Below, piece by piece: positions 1 to 5,611 of a stretch of 9,303 bases of DNA (its first letter is position 1; the number at the start of each line of letters is the position of its first letter). The stretch spans positions 1-9,303 of the forward strand of contig SCUC01000139.1 in the NCBI GenBank assembly GCA_004322375.1, in the 5' to 3' direction. Position numbers and translations under genes: made by a program. Source of the stretch: Bacteroidota bacterium. GTDB taxonomy: Bacteria > Bacteroidota > Ignavibacteria > UBA10030 > SZUA-254. Below the pieces are notes generated by a model that saw only the letters and a program-made list of their open reading frames with translations, ran no database searches and was not told the origin of the DNA.

Positions 1-2346
1 GAAATTGGCGGGTATGACACCTACCCCAGCGGTGACCCGACTGATTATGATGGCGCATGGTCAACGTACCCGTTCTTCCCTTCCGGTAAAATCATCATCG
101 GCGATATGGCTTCAGGATTATACGTTGTTGATATCAATCTTAATGGACCGAAACCGCCAACGTCATTCACAACATACAGCGATTATCAAACTCCAACAAG
201 CATGGCGCTTTCCTGGAATGACCCTACAACGTTTAACAATGGCAATCCTATTTCAAATTTCAAGATTCACGTTTTCCGTAATGGTGCTCTTATCGCAGAA
301 GTTGATTCCGGAATGGAAAGCTATACGGATAACAGCTTAACTACTCACCAGTTTTATACATATTCGATTAACGCGGTATCCGGGACAGATTCCAGCTCGC
401 TGATGACCTCCGGCGCATACGCAGGCGGGCATTCAACGCCAAACCTGCCGACTTCGTTTGTTGCCGCAGATAATGTTGAAGGCGTTTTGCTCTCATGGGT
501 GAATCCCTCCCGGCAAGTTGATAATACTCCCTTGAACGATCTTGCCTATATCTTGATATACAGAGATGGAGCGCTTGCCGATAGCATAAGCCAAACTGCC
601 GCCGATACAGGGCAAAGCAGAACATTTCTTGATTCTGTTTCCGGGTACCATTCTTATTACATTAAGGCGCGAGATAACGAAACACCCCGTCATTACAGTA
701 CGGCAACTTCAACAATCACAGCGTATGGAAAAGCCTCCTACATCCTTTCAGAAGGGTTTGAAACCTCTGTTTCTTCGTATGAACGCACCGGAACGTGGGA
801 TGTAACGGACTTTTTTGCCGCAAGCGGCACACAGTCGCTCGCCGATTCCCCTTTCGGCTTTTACAACGATAATACGACAACCTACATTGTTATGCCCCCC
901 GTTATTCTCGGAAGCAAACCGATGCTGGAATTTAAACATGCAGCATTCGTTGCGTTTGCAGATTTCGCTTTTATCGAGATAAGCAAAGACCAACGACAAA
1001 ATTTTATCAACCTGAAAGTCTATAATCAAACCGTTTACCCGCAATGGCAGGATGGCGAGCGAAACCAGGATGATTGGATAACGGAACGGTTCGATCTCTC
1101 AGCCTATGCAAACTTCACGGTAAATATTCGTTTTCGTTTAGTAACCAACGCGTCCAATGTTGCCGATGGCTGGTATATTGATGATTTCTACCTCGGTCCC
1201 TCCGACCGACCGGATACAGTATCCGTAACGCCTCAAACGAATTGGAATTTAGTTTCGGTCCCTCTCAACGTTCCTGATAAAAGCGTCTCGGCTCTTTTTC
1301 CAACTGCATCTTCTCCTGCATTTGCTTACAGCGGAGGCTATTCCAATGCAGATTCTTTGCAATTAGGAACGGGCTATTGGCTTAAATTCGATTCCTCGCA
1401 AACCGTTGAAATTGCCGGCACAAGCACCCATCGTGAGACACTGGATGTTGGCGCAAAATGGAACATTCTCGGCTCCATCTCTGCACCATTCACACTCTCA
1501 AAAATAAAAACTATTCCGACAGGAATTATTCAAACTCCGTTTTATACGTTTGATGGCAGCTATCAGCCGGCTTCAGTCGTTGAGCCGGGAAAAGCATATT
1601 GGGTGAAGACATCGCAAGCCGGTAAATTTGTTCTTTCCAACTTCTCAAAGTCCGCTGCTGCCGAAAACGCCGTTGCATCACTTGAGAATATGAACTCGCT
1701 CGTGATAAAAGATAATGCCGGGCGCAAGCAAGTACTTTACTTTGGAAATAATCGTAGAACTGCAATATCGCTCGAACAATTTGAGCTGCCCCCGCTTCCT
1801 CCTGAGGGCGCTTTTGACGCGCGGTTTGCTTCTCACCGCTCTTTGGAAATACCGGATAAGGAACGACAAACATTTCCAATTCGGTTTCAGTCGGCTACAT
1901 ACCCGGTCACAATTGAATGGACTGTAAAACAGGGCGAAGTAGGAGCTTGGAATCTTGAAACTGATAAAGGAATTGTTCCACTGACAAACCGTGGCTCCAC
2001 AACAATTGGTAAATCAGAAAATCTTTCGTTACGCTTTGAGGGAACTATTACTTCGGGGAAACCTGTAGAATTCGGACTCGACCAAAATTATCCTAACCCC
2101 TTTAATCCCTCGACTGTTCTTCGCTACCAGTTGTCCGAAGATGCATATGTAACGTTGAAAGTCTATAATACATTAGGGGAAGAAGTAGCTACGCTTGTTG
2201 ATGAGTTTCAGGCTACAGGTTTCAAGTCTCAAGTGTGGAATGCAAGCGGATTGCCCAGCGGAGTGTATTACTATAAGTTAGCTGTTGTAGGACAACATGG
2301 CATGTTGTCCTATAGTAATGTAAAGAAAATGTTGTTGGTAAGATAA
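1..2346 (+). CDS. Secreted multidomain protein with T9SS type A sorting domain (choice-of-anchor B family C-terminal part), 5'-truncated
   Basis: The frame is open from the left edge to TAA at 2344-2346 (781 residues visible), so the true start lies outside the window; the ATG at 106 is internal. Residues 18-35 read GAWSTYPFFPSGKIIIGD followed by a GLYVVD segment, which resembles the end of the choice-of-anchor B beta-propeller-like domain. Next come two fibronectin type III-like domains (about 50-140 and 148-243) and a jelly-roll/MAM-like beta-sandwich (about 246-400, with GWYIDDFYLG near its end). A region with WNLVSVPL, GTGYWLKF and GKAYWVK follows (about 405-546), then a linker. The C-terminal T9SS type A sorting domain (691-781) carries FGLDQNYPNPFNPST, LKVYNTLGEEVATLVD and LPSGVYYYKL. 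By family knowledge such proteins cross the inner membrane by Sec, are exported by T9SS, and have the sorting domain removed on surface attachment or release. The ligand is unknown. The sorting domain has an unusual palindrome-encoded loop near its end. Family calls are by motif recognition; the T9SS call is very secure. Confidence 0.93.
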   Translation, partial: EIGGYDTYPSGDPTDYDGAWSTYPFFPSGKIIIGDMASGLYVVDINLNGPKPPTSFTTYSDYQTPTSMALSWNDPTTFNNGNPISNFKIHVFRNGALIAEVDSGMESYTDNSLTTHQFYTYSINAVSGTDSSSLMTSGAYAGGHSTPNLPTSFVAADNVEGVLLSWVNPSRQVDNTPLNDLAYILIYRDGALADSISQTAADTGQSRTFLDSVSGYHSYYIKARDNETPRHYSTATSTITAYGKASYILSEGFETSVSSYERTGTWDVTDFFAASGTQSLADSPFGFYNDNTTTYIVMPPVILGSKPMLEFKHAAFVAFADFAFIEISKDQRQNFINLKVYNQTVYPQWQDGERNQDDWITERFDLSAYANFTVNIRFRLVTNASNVADGWYIDDFYLGPSDRPDTVSVTPQTNWNLVSVPLNVPDKSVSALFPTASSPAFAYSGGYSNADSLQLGTGYWLKFDSSQTVEIAGTSTHRETLDVGAKWNILGSISAPFTLSKIKTIPTGIIQTPFYTFDGSYQPASVVEPGKAYWVKTSQAGKFVLSNFSKSAAAENAVASLENMNSLVIKDNAGRKQVLYFGNNRRTAISLEQFELPPLPPEGAFDARFASHRSLEIPDKERQTFPIRFQSATYPVTIEWTVKQGEVGAWNLETDKGIVPLTNRGSTTIGKSENLSLRFEGTITSGKPVEFGLDQNYPNPFNPSTVLRYQLSEDAYVTLKVYNTLGEEVATLVDEFQATGFKSQVWNASGLPSGVYYYKLAVVGQHGMLSYSNVKKMLLVR
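2288..2312. repeat. Perfect 25-bp palindrome inside coding sequence
   Basis: Two 12-base arms, TAGGACAACATG at 2288-2299 and CATGTTGTCCTA at 2301-2312, are exact reverse complements around one central G. The palindrome lies in frame within the T9SS sorting domain and encodes roughly VGQHGMLS, between the YYYKL strand and the final KKMLLVR strand. It could fold as an mRNA hairpin close to the stop codon, but no T-run follows, so it is not a standard intrinsic terminator. Confidence 0.85.
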
Positions 2347-2378
2347 AGAATAAGCGTTTCTGATTTTCTTAAATATCC

Positions 2379-2413
2379 AATCAGCAATCAGAAATCCAAA
2401 ATCAAAAATAACA
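2379..2413. repeat. Degenerate 7-bp tandem repeat downstream of the T9SS gene
   Basis: Five consecutive heptads can be read: AATCAGC, AATCAGA, AATCCAA, AATCAAA and AATAACA, all starting AAT and most starting AATC. The array begins 32 bases after the stop codon of the T9SS gene and ends 2 bases before the 3' end of the minus-strand tRNA-Glu. An upstream segment TTTCTGATT (2357-2365) is the exact reverse complement of AATCAGAAA (2386-2394), giving a possible 9-bp stem with a 20-base loop. There is no strong T-run, so its role as a terminator is doubtful. Confidence 0.6.
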
Positions 2414-2415
2414 AG

Positions 2416-2487
2416 TAGCCCCAACGGGATTCGAACCCGTATCGCGGCCTTGAGAGGGCCGTGTCCTAACCCTTAGACGATAGGGCC
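2416..2487 (-). tRNA. trnE: tRNA-Glu (anticodon CUC)
   Basis: The minus strand folds as a complete 72-nt cloverleaf. The acceptor is GGCCCTA/TGGGGCT with a terminal G-U pair and a U-G pair. The D stem is GTCT/GGAC, the anticodon stem CGGCC/GGCCG with loop CTCTCAA, the variable loop has 4 nt, and the T stem is ACGGG/CCCGT with loop TTCGAAT. Anticodon CTC (complement of 2452-2454) reads GAG. The discriminator is A and is followed by CTT, so CCA is not encoded and must be added afterwards. The gene lies 72 nt downstream of tRNA-Gln on the same strand, with a terminator-like hairpin between them. No clear promoter of its own is visible in the 27 bases between that hairpin and the tRNA. Confidence 0.97.
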
Positions 2488-2514
2488 ATTGCTTACTTGA
2501 CTTTCAAATGCCTT

Positions 2515-2552
2515 AAAAAAACCCGTCTTAGCTATGAGAGACGGGTTTTTTT
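2515..2552. terminator. Bidirectional Rho-independent terminator hairpin
   Basis: Seven A's and CCCGTCT (2515-2528) are exactly complementary to AGACGGG and seven T's (2539-2552), giving a GC-rich 7-bp core extended by an A/T stem, with a 10-base loop. Either strand ends in a run of seven T's, so it can work in both directions. On the minus strand it would end the tRNA-Gln transcript 8 nt past the mature 3' end. On the plus strand it is the first strong terminator after the T9SS gene, although reaching it means transcribing antisense through tRNA-Glu. Confidence 0.9.
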
Positions 2553-2559
2553 GTTCCTG

Positions 2560-2632
2560 CTGCCCGACTAGGACTCGAACCTAGACTACCATGATCCAGA
2601 GTCATGTGTGTTACCAATTACACCATCGGGCA
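2560..2632 (-). tRNA. trnQ: tRNA-Gln (anticodon CUG)
   Basis: The minus strand forms a full 73-nt cloverleaf. The acceptor is TGCCCGA/TCGGGCA, starting with the U1-A72 pair that is common in bacterial tRNA-Gln. The D stem is GTGT/ACAC, the anticodon stem CATGA/TCATG with loop CTCTGGA, the variable loop is GTAGT, and the T stem is CTAGG/CCTAG with loop TTCGAGT. Anticodon CTG (complement of 2597-2599) reads CAG. The discriminator is G and is followed by CAG, so CCA is not encoded. A good promoter lies immediately upstream, and a hairpin terminator immediately downstream. Confidence 0.97.
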
Positions 2633-2644
2633 ATGTTCGACATA

Positions 2645-2673
2645 AATATAGCCAAAGTTGCAATTACTTGCAA
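2645..2673 (-). promoter_or_regulatory. Promoter of the tRNA-Gln gene
   Basis: On the minus strand TTGCAA (complement of 2668-2673) is followed by exactly 17 bases and then TATATT (complement of 2645-2650), a good sigma-70-type -35/-10 pair. Transcription would start near 2637-2639, about 5-7 bases before the mature tRNA, which fits a tRNA promoter. The -10 is followed by T-A (TATATTTA), so it also partly resembles the Bacteroidetes TAnnTTTG box. Confidence 0.65.
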
Positions 2674-2720
2674 AGACATGCTAGGTTAACCCGGAGGTTG
2701 ACAAAAACAACCCCAAGCGC

Positions 2721-2746
2721 TCCACAAGGCGTCCTCGCCGTGTGGA
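2721..2746. repeat. Short GC-rich hairpin element
   Basis: TCCACAAGGCG (2721-2731) and CGCCGTGTGGA (2736-2746) form an 11-bp stem with a single mismatch and a TCCT loop. There is no T-run, so it is not an intrinsic terminator; compact hairpins like this are typical of REP-like extragenic repeats. Genome copy number cannot be judged from one window. Confidence 0.55.
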
Positions 2747-2787
2747 ATCATAGTCGTAAAAACTTACCGAAAAGTTTCCATGGCGTT

Positions 2788-2804
2788 ATTCCCTATAGGT
2801 CTTT
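2788..2804. repeat. Dispersed 17-bp repeat, copy 1
   Basis: ATTCCCTATAGGTCTTT here matches ATTCCCTATGGGTCTTT at 5497-5513 at 16 of 17 positions in the same orientation. The flanks here, GTTTC before (2774-2778) and GAAAC after (2805-2809 with the preceding T-run), are complementary and could close a small stem. Both copies lie in intergenic DNA, which suggests fragments of one mobile or palindromic family. Confidence 0.45.
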
Positions 2805-2904
2805 GAAACTGTCCTAAAAGTCCCATGGTGTCATTCTGAGTTCAAGCAATGGTAAGCCATTGTTATTCATGTTGATAACAATATTAATTGAGCTAAGCAC
2901 TTTG

Positions 2905-2995
2905 CCTTTACCCATCCCCCCAACGCGCATCAAATTCTCTGGTATTCGTTTTGCCCTTCCCTACAAAGTAGGGAAGGGATAGGGATGGGTAAAGG
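2905..2995. repeat. Nested inverted-repeat element (two stems, one inside the other)
   Basis: The outer arms CCTTTACCCATCCC (2905-2918) and GGGATGGGTAAAGG (2982-2995) are exact reverse complements. Inside them CCCTTCCCTAC (2954-2964) and GTAGGGAAGGG (2968-2978) form a second perfect 11-bp stem with an AAA loop. The inner hairpin sits close to the right outer arm, so the whole 91-bp unit can fold as a branched structure. It encodes nothing and has no T-run. Its form is that of a MITE-like or REP-like element. Confidence 0.75.
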
Positions 2996-3053
2996 TAATG
3001 AAAACGTTACTTTCAGTCCTCAACTGCAACAGAAAGACATTAGTCATTAACAA

Positions 3054-3195
3054 CGGAGCGAATCCGCCTCTGGTGGAATGCCTGTCATTTTGCTCTCTAT
3101 TCAAGACTTCTGGATTCTTTCTACGAACTGTAGGTCACCCCCATAAATTGGGATTCCCGTCCTTGACAAGGCTCGCCAAAGGCGGTAGAATGACA
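3054..3195. repeat. REP-like palindromic fragments of the TGTCATTC family
   Basis: CGGAGCG then AATCCGCC (3054-3068) followed by a TCCGCC/GGTGGA hairpin (3063-3077) is a shortened relative of the element at 8085-8118, lacking the bases between GGAGCG and AATCCGCC. TGTCATT (3083-3089) is repeated inverted as AATGACA (3189-3195), bounding about 113 bases. Just inside the right end is a CGCC-AAA-GGCG hairpin (3174-3184). The pieces look like decayed or rearranged copies of one extragenic repeat family. Confidence 0.55.
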
Positions 3196-3278
3196 CCAAT
3201 GGGGCTTTGCAGATGTTCTTTTCGAGGTTAGAGAAACTGAAGACCATTATCAGAAAATCAATTCCCGTGTTACTGCTT

Positions 3279-5387
3279 TTATTCTCCGGTTCGTGTCGAG
3301 TCAACACTCGCTAAACTATCTTTCAGCTCATTCAAACGTCTGAAAATTTCCGGTTTGATTTCTTCCCTCGATTCTACATCCTTCGCGATACTCGTTGCTT
3401 CATCCTTCAACCCCAACTTGATTAAACTTTCTGCCACCATAAGTTGAATCGAGGATTCCTCCGCGAATCTCTCTCGAACTTCTCTCAATACCTTCAGGTA
3501 CGCATTGCGTAGGCTGTCTGTTGAACAGAGAAATTGCAATTGTTCAATTCCCCGTTCTACAAACTCAACCGTGTTCCCTTCGATATTTCGTTCAAGCATG
3601 GTAAATAAAAGCTCTCGTTCTAATTGTTTGTCTCCTGACTTGCCCGCAAAATAGGCATAGTAATAATATGGCTGGGGAGAATTTTCAAGCTCGATCTCCC
3701 GCTTGATGTTTTGAATTGCAACCGCAGTATCTTCTTGCTCAAACGAAGAAAGCGCCGCAATGAGATATGATTTCGGGTAATAAGGATAATCTTTTATTAA
3801 TATTGAAACATTGAAACGCGCTTCATCATACCGTTGGAGCTGCAAAGAACTTGCAGCAAGGAAATATCTCGCTAACCCATGAGTTGAATCATACGATAAT
3901 GCTTTTTTATATTTCTCCACAGCGTCGGCTTCGTTCTTTCTCCATGAAGAGATATTCCCTTCAATAATCGCTCGCTCAGCATTATAGTCTGCGATGGAGC
4001 TGCGAATCATCCACACAAGTACGGCGGCAAGGAGAATAAACGAGAGCCAGCGTGCTCGTTTCATTATCGGCGGAATGACTATCTCTTTAGAAATTTGGAA
4101 TGTACCTGCTGAAGCTCGTGGCAGCCCGAGGATAACCCAAAATAATATTGCTACCGGAATAGTGCGAAGATTGAGGCTAAGCACATTATCTAGTAAAACG
4201 GAAGTTACAGCAGCCAGAAGCCCTGCCGCCATTGTTCGTTCCTGCCCTTGAGAAGAGTCTAAATTTCTCTTCACAATGATTGCAAAAAAAACTAGAACTA
4301 GAGTAAATGCAATCAGACCAAGTATCCCTGTTTCAGAAGCAAGTTCAAGGATTTCATTGTGCGCATGAGGAACGATATCTTCAGATTGGTATATCCAGTA
4401 ATCAGGAGAACGAAACCGTGGTAAAAAAAGGATAAAATTGCCTGCGCCATTCCCCAGAACAGGAGAATATAGAAATGCCTGCCAGGCTCCATCGTAAAAA
4501 AATAGCCGCCTTGTGAATGACGAGTGAGGATTCTTTTCAAATAGCCCTGAAAGCCGTTCTCTCACAATATCCGGGAACAACAATCCCAGTATAACGACCC
4601 CGGTACACGCTAACAGAATGAGACCCCATTTCACCTTCTTATTTTTGAATCGTAAAAAAATAAAGACAAGAATTCCGGCAACGCCCGCTGCCCAACCGAT
4701 TCTTGACTCTGTTTTAAGAAGCAAGAATAGCATCGTAAGAAGTAAAAGCGCGTATACCCCGCGTAGTAAAATCTTTTTCTTTTCTGTTAACTGTACCAAT
4801 GCAAACGGAATTACTATGACAAGAAATCCCGCGAAGTACGTTGAGTTCCCTAATGTCGAGATTACATCTCTTCCTGAAGCTAAAATCGTCATCCGCCCCT
4901 GCAAAATGTTAAATGCCTGTGCTGCACCGACAATACAGGCAAACACTCCTGTAATCAATATTGCGCGAATCAATCGTTGCTGTGCCTCTGTATCCCGGAA
5001 AAGGAAAGAACCGAAAAACATCATCATAATCACGCTTGTTTGAAATAGTACCCCTTGAAATCCGAGTTGAAGATTGTACGCCCGAACAAGAGAAAGAATA
5101 CTTGCAAGTATAAGCCCCAACGCAGCAAAATGAATAAAAGAAAGTGTAACCGTAATTTTTTTTTGCGCGCTCAACCAGTAAAATCCGAACGCGCAAAGCA
5201 TCGCGCAACCGATGAACACGACATACGGCTTCAGAATTGTACTATCGTTTACATCAGGAAGGATGAGCAGTGTTGAACACGCAATAATTCCATAGAAAAT
5301 CCACTCCATAAAGCGAATTGTCTTGCCTCTTTCAACAATTGAGGATTCATGTCGCTGCCCAGACTTTGTTATCTTTTGATTTTTCAT
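3279..5387 (-). CDS. O-antigen ligase/Wzy-type membrane protein with C-terminal TPR-like region
   Basis: This 702-residue polytopic protein has about 12-13 hydrophobic segments between residues 28 and 461. Hallmarks of the Wzy_C/O-antigen ligase superfamily are visible: GNSTYFAGFL (180-189), TESRIGW (226-232), LGNGAGNF (311-318) and PHAHNEILELASETGILGL (340-358). The last ends a large, presumably periplasmic loop of about 272-352; H341 and H343 are candidate functional residues. Members transfer or polymerise lipid-linked glycans in the inner membrane (O-antigen, capsule, or glycans added to proteins); the substrate cannot be told here. Residues 485-670 are helical and TPR-like (KYKKALSYDSTHGLARYFLA), probably for protein contacts. 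Longer than plain WaaL proteins (about 400 residues) because of this tail. The ATG at 5387 is the longest choice and has no good ribosome site; Met27, just before the first membrane segment, is an alternative. No glycosyltransferase genes adjoin it, so it is probably transcribed alone, divergently from lon. Confidence 0.88.
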   Translation of the reverse strand: MKNQKITKSGQRHESSIVERGKTIRFMEWIFYGIIACSTLLILPDVNDSTILKPYVVFIGCAMLCAFGFYWLSAQKKITVTLSFIHFAALGLILASILSLVRAYNLQLGFQGVLFQTSVIMMMFFGSFLFRDTEAQQRLIRAILITGVFACIVGAAQAFNILQGRMTILASGRDVISTLGNSTYFAGFLVIVIPFALVQLTEKKKILLRGVYALLLLTMLFLLLKTESRIGWAAGVAGILVFIFLRFKNKKVKWGLILLACTGVVILGLLFPDIVRERLSGLFEKNPHSSFTRRLFFYDGAWQAFLYSPVLGNGAGNFILFLPRFRSPDYWIYQSEDIVPHAHNEILELASETGILGLIAFTLVLVFFAIIVKRNLDSSQGQERTMAAGLLAAVTSVLLDNVLSLNLRTIPVAILFWVILGLPRASAGTFQISKEIVIPPIMKRARWLSFILLAAVLVWMIRSSIADYNAERAIIEGNISSWRKNEADAVEKYKKALSYDSTHGLARYFLAASSLQLQRYDEARFNVSILIKDYPYYPKSYLIAALSSFEQEDTAVAIQNIKREIELENSPQPYYYYAYFAGKSGDKQLERELLFTMLERNIEGNTVEFVERGIEQLQFLCSTDSLRNAYLKVLREVRERFAEESSIQLMVAESLIKLGLKDEATSIAKDVESREEIKPEIFRRLNELKDSLASVDSTRTGE

Positions 5388-5434
5388 GGCATATAGAGTA
5401 GGGATTTTTCCTCAAATATCAAATCTTCATCACT

Positions 5435-5463
5435 TTGTTTCACGTCTATCATCTTTGTATATT
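5435..5463 (+). promoter_or_regulatory. Candidate lon promoter
   Basis: TTGTTT (5435-5440), a 17-base spacer and TATATT (5458-5463) form a plausible sigma-70-like promoter pointing at lon, with the same spacing and -10 as the tRNA-Gln promoter. The segment TATATTTC also matches 7 of 8 positions of the Bacteroidetes TAnnTTTG box, with TTTG (5434-5437) at the expected distance upstream. Start would be near 5470, giving a leader of about 140 bases that contains the inverted-repeat element at 5473-5564. No heat-shock operator (such as CIRCE) is visible. Confidence 0.4.
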
Positions 5464-5472
5464 TCATTAGTG

Positions 5473-5564
5473 GTTCAAAAACTCGGACTGTATGCCATTC
5501 CCTATGGGTCTTTCACCAAATGCTTCTTAGGATTAGGCATGACAAACTCCAAAGTTTTTAGAAC
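5473..5564. repeat. Imperfect inverted-repeat element in the lon leader
   Basis: The left end GTTCAAAAACT (5473-5483) and right end AGTTTTTAGAAC (5553-5564) are complementary apart from one extra A. Further in, TGTATGCC (5489-5496) pairs with GGCATGACA (5536-5544) apart from one extra base. The 92-bp unit therefore looks like a small MITE-like palindrome. Its interior contains the 17-bp dispersed repeat ATTCCCTATGGGTCTTT (5497-5513), also seen at 2788-2804. If the promoter at 5435-5463 is right, the element is transcribed in the 5' leader of lon. Confidence 0.5.
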
Positions 5565-5611
5565 GATCCTTAGTCTCTTATCAACTCTGCATTCGAAACA
5601 ATTGAATATCC

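Larger units (their letters stand above)
2633..3278. other. Gene-free intergenic region rich in short palindromic elements
   Basis: These 646 bases lie between tRNA-Gln and the 3' end of the O-antigen-ligase gene. Short open frames exist but none has a recognisable protein or start signal. Beyond the tRNA promoter, the stretch is a series of separate short inverted repeats and REP-like fragments (2721-2746, 2788-2804, 2905-2995 and 3054-3195), several with related copies elsewhere in the window. No hairpin plus T-run terminator for the ligase gene is visible just past 3279. Confidence 0.7.

Noticed and set aside
2379..2413. CRISPR-like array
   Set aside because: The units are 7 bases with no spacers, so these are simple tandem repeats.
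2560..2632. Attachment site for an integrated element at the tRNA-Gln gene
   Set aside because: No second copy of the tRNA 3' end and no integrase gene are visible in the window.
2998..3231. 77-codon open frame on the plus strand in the intergenic region
   Set aside because: It runs through the REP-like fragments, has no recognisable protein features, and its composition fits chance.
4618..5043. 141-codon plus-strand open frame
   Set aside because: It is antisense within the membrane-spanning part of the O-antigen-ligase gene, whose own product is clearly recognisable.
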